A stretch of DNA of 60,464 bases, from the NCBI GenBank assembly GCA_009602725.1, contig WELB01000320.1, positions 9,617 through 70,080 of the forward strand, written 5' to 3'. The notes beneath the pieces were generated by a model. It was not told the origin of the DNA. It saw only the letters and a program-made list of their open reading frames with translations, and ran no database searches. Shown here one piece after another: positions 30,538 through 41,700 of the stretch. Every line of letters begins with the position of its first letter. Within the stretch, counting starts at the first letter, position 1. Made by a program: the position numbers and the translations under genes. This DNA comes from Spirogloea muscicola (Eukaryota; Streptophyta; Zygnematophyceae; Spirogloeales; Spirogloeaceae).

Positions 30538-30538
30538 C
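30528..30538 (-). promoter_or_regulatory. Half-tRNA type primer binding site of the copia element
   Basis: GGTTATGGGCC on the minus strand directly follows the LTR terminus TTTACA. It is complementary to an initiator-Met tRNA anticodon arm (GGCCCATAACC, CAT anticodon), the kind of site known from Drosophila copia, which is primed by a cleaved tRNA half. The ATG inside it is in frame with gag. Confidence 0.7.
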
Positions 30539-30976
30539 TGTAAAGCTGGGCTATTCGGTAGTGCCGTATTAGGGCTAACCGAATGCCCAGGACCCAGAGT
30601 CTGACCATCACTCGGTTGGGGCTCAGGCGGCGAAGAAGCTTGAGGCTCAGGCGATGAGGACGCGGTGCTCTTGATGGGAGCGCCGCGCTCCTTCCTCGCC
30701 TTCTTGCCCACGGCAAAGACAGCCTTCTTGCCCATGGCGGTGATGGCGGCAGGTGTCCGGCAGGAAGCAGGCCGGCAGCAACTCAAGGCAGGTGGCGAGG
30801 GTGCTGGCAAGCAAGGAGGAGCGGTGGGCAAAAGGAGGACGGTGGCTCCTGTTAGAGTGAGAGAGCTTGAGCTCACTCGACTCCCTTTTGCCTACGTAGA
30901 AAGAATGCAAAATCCCATGGGCACAGTGGGTCCCGGCGGGTCAGCCCGCCGGGGGCCCAAGGAGGGCTGGCTGCAG

Positions 30977-31469
30977 AAGAAAGGGCTCGCCCATTGAGGA
31001 TAGGGGCTGGACAAGCCAGCCCAAAAAAGAATGAACAAAGAACGAGAAGGGGGCCAGAGGAAGCCAGAGGAAGCGCTAAGAAACCAAAGCACACAAAGAA
31101 AGAAAGCAGCTACAAATTACTCAGTAACCCCTGCTAAGCAGCCGCAAATCAGAGAGGCTAGGGTCCTGGAAGTGGGTCCCCTACACAGAGCCAGAGGCAG
31201 CAGCGAGGGCTCTCCCGGCACGAAGGTGCAGCGCACGGGCCATGGACCTCTGCAGCGAGACGGCCAAGCGCATGCGATACACTTGCGCCAGCGACCCGGC
31301 TGCAGGAAAGTCTACCGGTTCACCATGGAAGCGATGGGCGATTGCGTGGCGGGCGAGCTGGTTAAGTAGCTCAAGCCACCGAGCGCCCAGTGCCCCATGG
31401 ATGTCAATTGCCAACGGGAAGAACTCGTCTTCCGGTGGATGGTCGGCGTACTTGATCTCTTTTGCCCGA
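30977..31469 (-). mobile_element. Family C non-LTR copy inserted in the copia 5' LTR
   Basis: 493 bp, 5'-truncated within KYADHP and 3'-complete with hairpin (about 31005) and tail GAAAGGGCTCGCCC. The duplicated target GCTGCAG flanks it (30970-30976 and 31470-31476). The 3' LTR shows the empty site at about 26485-26500. Coding remnant: FPLAIDIHGALGARWLELLNQ and FRMRL-type block, a premature stop near 31182, ending LLSRGY. Confidence 0.9.
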
Positions 31470-31710
31470 GCTGCAGAGCCGGCCCGAGGTGTCCGTTAAG
31501 CTAGTCGGGCAGGGGCCTGCTGCAGAGCCGGCCCTAGGTGTCCGTTAAGCTAATGAGTTCGCAGGTGTGAGGCACATACTCACACGTGTAATCTGTCTAC
31601 GTGTCACCCTGATGATCCGGGACAAGCCGCCCCTGGAAGAGACAGGTGCTTCTGTAAGTGAGACACTTAATAATATGAAGAATAACGAAAGGAGCTAATG
31701 CCTATATGCG

Positions 31711-32024
31711 GAAGAAGAAGAAGCGCGGCCAGATTGACTGGTGGCTGGGAAAAGCCAGCCCAAAGGAATGGACAAGGTCTGAGGGAGCCTGAGTGCGAAC
31801 GACTAGGACTAAGACATCAGCCAGGGAGCGCTCAGTAAACTCTAGTCAGGAGATGCAAGTCCGAGTAGCTAGCTGGCGGAAAGCCGTCGCCCTGACGGAA
31901 GCCGAAGGCCGCCGCCAAAGCTTGGCCTGCGCGCAAGTGAATCGCGAAGGCAAGGGACCGCTGCATCGAGACGGCCAAACGCATACGGAAGACTTGAGCG
32001 AGGGACCCGGCGACGTTAAAGCTG
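31711..32024 (-). mobile_element. Family D non-LTR copy inserted near the start of the copia 5' LTR
   Basis: Coding remnant AGSLAQVFRMRLAVSMQRSLAFAIHLRAG ends in SYSDLHLLTRVY at about 31835. A 3' UTR then carries GACCTTGTCCATTCCTTTGG, a GGCTGGCTTTTCCCAGCC hairpin and the tail GGCCGCGCTTCTTCTTC at 31711. The LTR is split between GAATA and ATATAGG, giving a possible short ATA duplication. This 3' end is the source type of the 58-bp insertion at 48429. Confidence 0.75.
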
Positions 32025-32040
32025 TATTCTAACACCACAA

Positions 32041-32230
32041 GCTTAGCTCGTGCCCCTTGTACGTCTTGCTCGCGTGGTCAACGCCGCCTAGATTGGCGGT
32101 GCGGCCACCGCCGCACGAAGTGGCGGCCCGGCAGCCTGCGTCAACGGGGCCCACGCGGCCAGGAGTACCCGGCACAGCCGCCTTAACGCGTGATCACCCC
32201 CTTTCTCCTTTTCGATTCCTCGCTGCCAGC
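32041..32230. other. No feature recognised
   Basis: A GC-rich spacer between the copia element and a retroelement tail. No coding or repeat evidence beyond GGCGGT/GCCGCC content. Confidence 0.3.
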
Positions 32231-32231
32231 C

Positions 32232-32335
32232 GCAGAAGAAAGTGCTCGCCCATTGAGAATAGGGGCTGGAACAACCAGCCCGAAAAAGAATGAACAGAGT
32301 ACGAGAAGGGGGCCAGGGGAAGCAGAGGCTGCTCT
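32232..32335 (-). mobile_element. Family C 3' tail copy
   Basis: Minus-oriented GAAGAAAGTGCTCGCCC and a GGGCTGGAACAACCAGCCC hairpin, then the UTR to about 32322. It equals the tail at 48580-48660. Coding sequence is absent. Confidence 0.75.
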
Positions 32336-32339
32336 TTGT

Positions 32340-32900
32340 GGTCCTTCTCCTCAAGGTCCTGAAAGTTCCCATATTGCGCGCTTTCGACTTGCGGCTGCTG
32401 ACTTAAGAGTACTATGTTTGTCCTATATGGTACTTGCACCTCTTGCTGGCGTCTTGGAGACTAGTATCCTGCTTTTTGCGCAATTCGGCCCTTTCAGACG
32501 TCAGCAAGTGGGCGCTCAATAACCTATGCACTCTGGTCAGCACATGCAAGTCAGAAGAATTGGAGAGTAGGAAAGCGCCGCCGTGATGAACCCGGGGGCA
32601 GCAGCCAAGGCGCGGCCTGCACGCAAGTGGACGGCAAAAGCTAAGGACCGCTGCAGGGAGAAGGCGTGCGGAGCGCATGAACTAAAGAAGAAGGGCTCGC
32701 CCATTGAGGATAGGGGCTGAGAAAGCCAGCCCAAAAAAGAATGTACAAAGTACGAGAAGGGGGCCAGAGAATAAAGGGAGGCCAATACAAGCCAATACAT
32801 TGTTAAGGAGATGGCAAGGCGCATCCTGTACACTTGAGCAAGCGACCCGACTGTCTTGGAGACTACTATCCTGCTTTTGGCGCCATCCGGCCATTTCAGA
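32340..32900 (-). mobile_element. Fragments of family C/D 3' ends
   Basis: Contains a minus-strand coding scrap ending in SNSSDLHVLTRV at about 32525-32570, preceded by RSLAFAVHLRAGRALAA (about 32600-32650). A tail unit with GGGGCTGAGAAAGCCAGCCC lies at about 32714-32735, and another scrap TVGSLAQVYRMRLAI at about 32815-32860. At least two insertions are juxtaposed. Confidence 0.6.
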
Positions 32901-33640
32901 CCTTGTAACATTCCTCTGGGCTGACTCTCACAGCCATTGCCGTAAATTGGAAGAGCTAATTCTTCTTCTTCTTCAGACCTTGTCCACGCCTTTGGGCTGG
33001 CCTCTCACTGCCATTGCTGTGATTTGGAAGAGCTTATTCCTTGCCTATCTGTCTCAGCCCTTTTTGGCCCCTTCGGACCTTGTCATTCACGTCGGGCTGG
33101 CTTTTCACATTGTAACCTTTAGTAACCTTCTCACAGCCCTCGCCCTCTTTGGTCCTCTTGGCCACTCAGGCCCTCCATCACTTATTAGACACTCCATTTT
33201 GCTTTGGAAGAGCTCACCTCTTATTGTGCGTCCATTTGCAGAAGCACTAGCTCACAGGATTCACGGAGAAAACTTACAATAATTTGCGCCCTTCGGCCAT
33301 CCCAGCCCTTGTTCAGTCCTTCTGGGCCTCACTCAGTGGGTACTGAGCTTCCCTCTGCGCCGTCTCTTGTCTAGCTGTGTCTGTCCGTTCATTTTGGGCT
33401 GGCCTTCTTTCTCCATGGGCGAGCCTCTTCTTTTGGGCCGGCCACTCAGCCCTCACAGCCCTCAGAGCTTCTTCTTGGGCTGGGCCAGTCAACATCAAGA
33501 AAGAACAGTTCTTCCAAGTTGTCAGGAGTGGCTGTGAGAGACCAGCCCAAAGGAATGGACAAGGTCTCGAACATCGCCCTTCACTGAACAAGGTATTGTT
33601 TTGTTACTTCTGTCGGGCTGGCCTTTCACATTGATAGGCT
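32900..33640 (+). repeat. Array of plus-oriented retroelement 3' UTR units
   Basis: Successive units share CAGACCTTGTC, then a GGGCTGGC...CACAGCCATTGCC stem-loop, then a TTGGAAGAGCT end: about 32905-32957, 32970-33035, 33045-33215, 33300-33440 and 33590-33625, in various truncations. GGCGAGCCTCTTCTT at about 33418 is a tail end. A minus-oriented unit (about 33520-33560) interrupts. No gene. Confidence 0.7.
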
Positions 33641-33649
33641 TTTGTGTAT

Positions 33650-34680
33650 TTGAAACAAACAAAGGGCACAATGGCCAAGCACAAAGGCAAGCACATCTAA
33701 TAACGTACATCACCTACAGCAGATTGACCCCCTCAGTAACCACGGGTCATTACATAAAGGTTGCTAATCAATGCTTGAATACCAGATGGCAGACTCGAAT
33801 CCCTTCTGCCACCAACTAGAGCTCGCCCAGCTTTCTGGTGCAAAGCATTAGCCTGAGCACGCTGCAAGCAGGCCGAAAATTGTCGTCGCAAGAACCAAAG
33901 ATATGCAGCTGGCAAGCCCATCTTAGCCGGAAACATATCTGCACGTCGTGCATAGCCTAGATTGGCAACATCCTGAAGAAGAGTGTGGAAGCAAGGACCT
34001 AAATAGCCAAAGATATCGACTGCAGCTGGCAGGAGCTGATCGTACTGGGGGTAAACGAAGTAATGCAGCAGATTTCTGTGTACTGCACTGCCCACTGCGT
34101 GGCCAGCGGTGCGTTGATGCTGGACCTTCATAAGCCTCCATAACAACAACATCAACCAAGGCCCGTGGTAATCCACCCGATTGCACGCACACCATGTGAA
34201 AGGTGCGGCGATGATGACGTCCCTGGGCATCCGTGGTGATAGGCATGATGTTGTTCTTTTTCACGACCGCACGGTCACCTGCGTCGCGCATCAAACTGGC
34301 CAGGGCATCGCGGCAGAGGTTGTGGATGCCCACCACTTCCGGTCCAGTGGGGCATCGCAGCATGTGAATGGCGAGCTCAGCACCCTCGGCACGGAAGCCA
34401 CAGTCACACTGGCGCACGCAAATCAGACAGGTAGGAGGCCGAGGAAGAGTTGATATAGCGTCCGCAAGGCCTCGGAGCTGATGCTGGAAGAATTGGCAAC
34501 GGCGTGTGAGGTAACCCAGTCGGTAGCCCCAGGTGTGACCTGAGAAGTAAGTCTTGTCAGGCTCCTTGGATTGTTCTGAATCTCTGGCAGCCTCCTCAAC
34601 CTTCTTCGGCGCTCAACTTTCTCTGCCGCGACCAGTCTGGACTGTGCCCTTCTAAGAATGGAAGAGTATTTCTGTTTCAC
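33650..34680 (-). mobile_element. Non-LTR family A, 3' fragment with frameshifts
   Basis: Matches the last 330 or so residues of family A. Blocks: RRRRLRRLPEIQNNPRSL (about 34600), GATDWVTSHAVANSS, CDCGFRAEGAELAIHMLRC (about 34400), MPITTDAQGRHHRRTFHMV, then HQRTAGHAVGSAVHRN and ISNLYVMTRGY ending at about 33733. The frame changes near 34425 and near 34180-34110. The 3' UTR runs to about 33650. Confidence 0.8.
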
Positions 34681-34744
34681 AGCCCTCGCCCCCTTTGGAA
34701 GAGCTCACTCTCTTTCACAGCCCTCGCCCCATTCAAAGAGTCCG

Positions 34745-35215
34745 TTTCATTCACTCACAGCAAAAGGAAGTACTCACTCGTAGAGGATAGGGGCTGGGAA
34801 AAGCCAGCCCAAAAAGAAATAACCAAGTTCAAAGGGGCCAGGGGAAGCGCTAAAGCTAGCACAAAGGGAATCAAGCAGCTATTAACCACTCTAAACCCTA
34901 AACCCCTGCTAAGCAGCCGCAGGTCAGAGAAACTGGGCTCCTGGTAGCGGGTCCTCTGGCTAGGGCCGGAAGGCAGCAGCGAGGGCACGACCGGCACGCA
35001 GATGCAGCGCGCGAGCCATGGACCTCTGCAGCGAGACGGACAAACGCATGCGGTACACCTGCGCGAGCGAGCCTGCTGCATGGAAATCTCACCAGCTCCC
35101 TATGGTATCGGCGGGAGATGGCGTGAGAGCCGGTTGAGCAGCTCGAGCCACCGAGCGCTCAATGCCCCGTGGGTGTTGATGGCGAGCGGGAAGAACTCGT
35201 CTTCCGTCGCCCCCT
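34745..35215 (-). mobile_element. Non-LTR family C, 3' fragment
   Basis: A remnant of FFPLAINTHGALSARWLELLNR at about 35140-35205, then shifted frames to FSDLRLLSRG at about 34925. The 3' UTR has a GGGGCTGGGAAAAGCCAGCCC-like hairpin at about 34790 and tail sequence near 34760. Several indels are present. Confidence 0.7.
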
Positions 35216-35570
35216 CCATATTTTATACATTGCCTGACAATCGGAGTAGCTGTGCCTTCCTTCTCACAGCCACTGCTGTCAATTTGTGAAGAGCTCTTTC
35301 AATTCTGCTCACAGCCCTCGTCCCCTCGGAAGAGCTTTCACGGAGTGCCTCGTGGCCACTTGAGCCACTGTGTGTTGTTTAAGCGCTTTTGTGTGGCCCC
35401 TTCGGACTGTATTCAGTCGTTTTTCAGGACTGGCCACTAATAGTCATCGCCCTCTACTGGAAGCGTCTTTCGTCTTCAATCCTCTCCGCCAATTCTTTTC
35501 TGACTTTTCTTCGCCTTGTCTTGTCTCGGAAAGAGAGAAGGCGCGCGGGGCGCATGAATTGAAAGGGAGG
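35216..35570 (+). repeat. Degenerate plus-oriented retroelement 3'-tail units
   Basis: Repeats of CTCACAGCC(A/C)(C/T)TGC...GAAGAGCT at about 35265-35340, plus TGGCCCCTTCGGACTGTATTC at about 35392. These match the 32900-33640 units. No gene is supported. Confidence 0.5.
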
Positions 35571-35745
35571 CCAATTCAAGCCAATACATTGTTCAGGAAA
35601 GCGAACAACCACGCTCGCCGCCACCCAATCCCTCGCCGCCGCCTGGGAGGGGCAATCGCGGCCCGCCGTGGACGAGCCTCCAGCAGCGCCTCCGCCCAGC
35701 TGCCGGCTGCTGGCAGCACGGCCTGCGTAGCCGCGATCGTCGAGC

Positions 35746-38700
35746 ATGGCAGCCATGGCAGCCGCCACCCCATTGCTTGTTGCCGTCGCTTTGCTGACTT
35801 GTGTCGGCTTCACCGTGGGGGGCCTCGCGTAAGCAGTCCCCTCTTACTCTGTCACCCTCTGTATGCATTTAGCTGGCGATTACAGCCGCTCTTTCAATAA
35901 TAGCAGCCGCGTTCCATTCTGCCACAATTGCTGCTGGGCTACTGCAGCAGCATGCATTCCATCACCATGCCCGGGGTGTGTGGCCTGCATACAGCCCCGC
36001 CCGCTGACTGCCATCGTTCCTCCATTGCGCAGCTCCGACAAGGTCTGGCTGCAGGCCTTCAAGGCCGGCATAAGCAGTGACCCATTTGGCGCGCTTGACA
36101 ATTGGCGCCCAGCCGACCACACACCGTGCAGCTGGTACGGCGTTGTGTGCGATGCCACGGCACCTGGCGGCCACAGGCAAGAGCTTTGACCATCGCAGTT
36201 AACGCGGGAGCTTGCTTGCGATGTATCAAGCAACCGGCACAAGCTTGGTAGCCCTGCGGCAGCCGCTGTTTAGGTCGTGGCCATGCAAGGGCCGCAGCCT
36301 TTGCGGCCTCTCGCCATGGCCAACGGCAATGGCTGCCTGTGGGGCTCGGCGGAGGGCTTGTCGTGGCAAGCTCACTGGGAGGCTCTGCTATGGGTCAAGC
36401 ATTCAGTAAGCTCAGCTTCCTGCACAGCTGGCCACTGGTGCCTACGTGCAGGCAAGTGATTGGGCTCAATGTATCTGATGTGCGGCTGGAAGGCACGCTG
36501 GCACCGGAGCTCGGCAACATTGACAGCCTGCTCTATATTATCTTCGACGACAATCTGCTCACGGGCTCCATTCCAGCGGCGCTCGGCAGCCTCCCTAATC
36601 TTGGAGTCCTCTCCCTCGGAAACAACAGGTTAGCAAGCTTAAGTTGCTTGACTCGTTTCACATCTCAGGCTGTTGTCAGACAGAAGGTGAGGTGACCGAA
36701 AAAGATTCCATTCTTTCTTGATCTCACCTCTCCTTTCGGCAGGGTTTCAGGTTCCATGCCAGAGGAGCTCCGGAACCTCTCTGCCTTGCGGGGCCTCTTC
36801 CTCTACAGTAACACGTATGAATGCACACCGATTTTGCATGCTGGAGACACCGCATGCTGTTCGCAAGTGACATAACAGCGACTTTGCTCTGCATGACGAT
36901 CAATGGCCAACCGTTTGAGCAAGCTCAACAAGCCTCTGAAGCCTGAATTGAGCCTGGCCTTGCTATGGAGTCAAGCTGCTACGAAGCTTCGTCAACTGTC
37001 GAGGTTCTTGCAGCCTGGTCCAACGGCTTTGATGCTTGCATTGACATTCTAGACAGCGACCACTATGCCACCTGTCATTGTGCAGATTGACAGGCCCCAT
37101 ACCTCTCGGCCTTGCTAGGCTTCCGCTCCTGGAGTCGCTATACTTGACAAGCAACAGGTCCCTGTAGATCCTTGTTTTCAAGTTGGAGATGAGCTTGTGG
37201 AAATCGTGATGGGCACACTGCCTTCTGCTCATGCTGCTTCCATTTCACGAGTTTGAGTTCTGACAAGGCCAAATGTGCAGCCTCACGGGAGAAGTGCCTG
37301 AGGAATTTGGAAGATCTCTGAGCCTACAAATATTTTACCTGGATTCCCATAGGTGGGTTGCCAAGATCATTGTTTGTCTGCAAGAGTTGGTGAGTGCATT
37401 GGCTGAGTGATGCTTCTCTGTCTTGTCTCCTATTCAATGATACTGCCGACGCGTTCAATGCAGTGTCAGCTGATAACACAAGGCAGCTACAGCAAGCAGC
37501 TGGCTGGTTGCTCAAGAGTAGTCGTTGCTGTTGATGTCAGGCTTACAGGTCATATTCCTGCTCAGCTTGGCCAGAACGAGGCCCTCCAGTACATGTCCCT
37601 CGCAGACAATCAGTAAGTATGATAGTAGAGGGAAGGCAAATCGTGAGGTTGCCTCAAGATTGCGGCCGCTCTGCGTCGTCAAATATCTGTCTAGTGAAGA
37701 GCCAACAGATGTTATATGTCTCGTTGGTGCTGTTATCTCTCCAGCAAATCATTGTGCTACTGCACCTACTACCATTGCAGTGTGTTGTCGTCAGCAATAA
37801 AGTGAAGGCATGCAGGGGTTAGCACATGCAACTTGCATCTTACTGTCAGCCGTAACACCATTTGCAAATATTGGTGACTATCCTTCCTGTCCAGGCTATG
37901 AGAAGGCTTACCATCTGCGCTCGGAAACTGCTCGCAGCTCCTTGGTCTCAACGTCTCCTTAAACAGGTGCACTGTAGAGCATGAAAGAGTTATGGTCACT
38001 TCGGATACACTGCAAGGTTATGGTGGCTTGCATATTTTGGTGAATGTCCTTCTTGTCCAGGCTGTCAGGAAGCATACCATCTGCGCTTGGAAATTGCTCG
38101 CAGCTCCTTGCTCTCGACATCTCCTTCAACAGGTGTGCTGCAGTGCATGGAAGACTATTGGTCACTCTGCATTCTCTGCATGGTCCGGTGGCTTCGCAGC
38201 ATCCATCTTGGTAGAGGAGGATGACAAGCGTTGTAGCTACACCTTGTTTTCTGTGTCCTCACCTTGGCATTCTCCAGTACAGTTGCTCTTTGACATTGCT
38301 TGACGCTGGTCTAGGTTGGTTGGGGCCATGCCTGTGGAGCTTGCGATGAGTCAGATCGAGTTCCTCTATTTCAAGAACAACAGGTTCATACTTGCAAAAT
38401 GTTTGCCACTCTACAATCAAGATGCCAGTCCCGTTGCCAGCTTGCTGCACACTTCCCTTCCTGAGGCTGCATCTGTGATGTGTTTGCTTGTGTGGCACTG
38501 CGGATTCCCAGCCTGATAGGACCTATTCCGAAGGACTTTGGTCAGCTAGTCAATCTCAGTCCTCTCTGCATACAACAACAAGTATGCAACCTTTCTTGCA
38601 GAACATGCTGAGTCTCGATTGCACCGTCTGATCTAGCACAGGCAAATCACGCTATAATTGGCATTGCCAAGACCCTGAAGCACCTGATGGTGCAGATGAC

Positions 38701-41700
38701 GCAAGCGCTGTGCCTGTAAGCGAGTTGCTGTGCCATTTCAATGACGATGTGATAGTGATGGATTCTGTATGTTTCCAGCCTGACAGGCACTGTACCTGCT
38801 GAACTGGGAAGGACCTCCCTGACCCTTTTGAGCCTCTACAGTAATTCGTATGTTTCTGATAGACCTCTGTAGATGCATTTATGCTGATTGAGGATGTCGT
38901 CAGCTGAAGTTCCCTGTAGTAAACTTAGCACACGGTGAAAGTATGCATCATGCAGCCTCGATCAAAGCAGCTGGATCCAACCTTCGGTTGCAAATGCTAT
39001 CTGCTCATGACATGATCTTACCAGGTTGGAAGGCATGATTCCTCCTGAACTGTGTGGCCCGGGTAACAGATTGACTCATCTGTTACTCGTGGACAATGGG
39101 TGAGGTCATATGGGCTGGCCGTCAATGTTTCCACCCTTCTCATGCTGCTACTGGCTGTTGATTTAACAGTCGAATTGCTCTATTGTGTATCTCCAAGGCA
39201 ATGTGTTGTGTGAATCCGTCAATGTGACTCCTTTTTGATTTTCGGGCCCACTTCCAGCAACAATAGGGGACTGCACATCTCTCACCTCGTTATTCTTGAG
39301 TGACAACAGGTGAGGCCACGTGCTCTTCTTTCCTTTTATCCTCCACTTAATACCCTCTCACTTCACTACATTCAAAGACTCGTCTGAATGGATGTGATGC
39401 AAGGCTTCAATGAGAACCGAATGGATTGTTGCAGCTTTTCTGGTGGACTCCAAGCTTAAGTAGTTGTCTTGCATCCAGATTGACGGGAGTCATACCTTCA
39501 AGCATTGGCAATCTTCGGATGTTGACTTTCTTAGATTTGGGGAGCAATAAGTAGGTATGAGCAAGACATTCCTAGCAGACTTGTGCCGTGCATAGCAATT
39601 TGAAGCATCATTGCAAGGAGTGTCCTTGAGCCACGGTGTGCTTGACAACATCAGCTTATTGCGAGTGTGTCGGATTTAAAGAAGTAGTCATCGGTCACGA
39701 AGCTATGAGAAGGTGGACAGTATTGAAAGCTCTTCGCTGTGATGCAGCCTTACTGGTCCCATACCATCAGAATTGGGAAACTGCAAAAGTCTCAGATACC
39801 TCTATGTCAATGACAACCAGTAAGCTCCAATATGCATTTTGCCCAAGTTTCAGCATGTAGGCCTGCTCTGTTGTCCCTACGTGGAGGTCATTTTGTGCAA
39901 TAAGCTCCCAGTTCATGAGGGAGTTAACTGCTACCTACTACCATTGCAGTGTGTTGTCGTCAGCAATAAAGTGAAGGCATGCAGGGGTTAGCACATGCAA
40001 CTTGCATCTTACTGTCAGCTGTAACACCACTTGCAAATATTGGTGACAATCCTTCCTGTCCAGGCTATCAGGAAGCTTACCATCTGCGCTCGGAAACTGC
40101 TTGCAGCTCCTTGGTCTCAACATCTCCTTAAACAGGTGCACTGTAGAGCATGAAAGAGTTATGGTCACTTTGGATACACTGCAAGGTTATGGTGGCTTGC
40201 ATATTTTGGTGAATGTCCTACTTGTCCAGGCTGTCAGGAAGCATACCATCTGCGCTCGGAAATTGCTCGCAGCTCCTTGATCTCGACATCTCCTTCAACA
40301 GGTGTGCTGCAGTGCATGGAAGACTATTGGTCACTCTGCGTTCTCTGCATGGTCCGGTGGCTTCGCAGCATCCATCTTGGTAGAGGAGGATGACAAGCGT
40401 TGTAGCTACACCTTGTTTTCTGTGTCCTCTCCTTGGCATTCTTCAGTACGGTTGCTCTTTGACATTGCTTGACGCTGGTCTAGGTTGGTTGGGGCCATGC
40501 CTGTGGAGCTTGCGATGAGTCAGATCGAGTCTCTCAATTTCGAGAACAACAGGTTCATACTTGCAAAATGTTTGCCACTCTACAATCAAGATGCCAGTCC
40601 CGTTGCCAGCTTGCTGCACACTTCGCTTCCTGAGGCTGCATCTGTGACGTGTTTGCTTGTGTGGCACTGCGGATTCCCAGCCTGATAGGACCTATTCCGA
40701 AGGAGTTTGGTCAGCTAGTCAATCTCACAGTCCTCTCTGCATACAATAACAAGTATGCAACCTTTCTTGCAGAACATGCTGAGTCTCGATTGCACCGTCT
40801 GATCTAGCACAGGCAAATCACGCTATAATTGGCATTGCCAAGACCCTGAAGCCCCTGATGGTGCAGATGACACAAGCGCTGTGCCTGTAAGAGCGTTGCT
40901 GTGCCATTCCAATGATGATGTGATAGTGATGTCCTCTGTGTGTTTCCAGCCTGACAGTCACTATACCTGCTGAACTGGGAAGGACCTCCCTGACCCGTTT
41001 GAGCCTCCACAATAACTCGTGTGTTTCTGATAGACCTCTGTAGATGCAATTATACTGATTGAGGATGTCGTCAGCTGAAGTTCCCTGTAATAAGCACACG
41101 GTGAAAGTATGCATCATGCAGCCTCGATCAAAGCAGCTGGATCCAACCTTTGGTTGCAAATGCCATCTGCTCATGACATGATCTTACCAGGTTGGAAGGC
41201 ATGATTCCTCCTGAACTGTGTGGCCCGGGTAACAGATTGACTCGTCTGTTACTCGCGGACAATGGGTGAGGTCATATGGGCTGGCCGTCAATGTTTTCAC
41301 CCTTCTCATGCTGCTACTGGCTGTTAATTTAGAAAGTTGAATTGCTCTATTGTGTATCTCCAAGGCAATGTGTTGTGTGAATCCGTCAATGTGACTCCTT
41401 TTTGGCCAAGGTTTTCGGGCCCACTTCCAGCAATAATGGGGGACTGCACATCTCTCACCTCGTTATTCTTGCGTGACAACAGGTGAGGCACGTGCTCTTC
41501 TTTCTCTTCCAGTCAATACCCTCTTAATTTATTAGATTCAAAGACTCAGGAATCTGAATGGATATTGTGCAAGGCTTCAATGAGAACCGGATGAATTGTT
41601 GCAGCTTTTCTGGTTGAAGTCCAAGCTCAAGTAGTTGTCTTGCATCCAGATTGACGGGAGTCATACCTTCAAGCATTGGCAATCTTCGGATGTTGGATTA

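Larger units (their letters stand above)
26069..32034 (-). mobile_element. Ty1/copia LTR retrotransposon with nested non-LTR insertions
   Basis: Minus-strand order: 5' LTR (32034 down to 30539), primer site (30538-30528), gag, protease, integrase, reverse transcriptase, RNase H, polypurine tract (26711-26703), 3' LTR (26702-26069). This is the Ty1/copia order. The 5' LTR is split by a family D copy and a family C copy. The frame is broken by several one- or two-base indels and at least two stops. I see no clear target duplication (GCCGG on one side, CCACA on the other). Confidence 0.9.
30539..32034 (-). repeat. Copia 5' LTR, split by two insertions
   Basis: The LTR start TGTTAGAATA is at 32034-32025, then the family D insertion. 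It resumes at ATATAGGCATTAG (about 31710), runs to about 31471, is split by the family C copy (30977-31469), and continues 30976-30539 to CAGCTTTACA. Removing both insertions gives an LTR like 26069-26702, with an extra segment near 31650. Confidence 0.8.
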
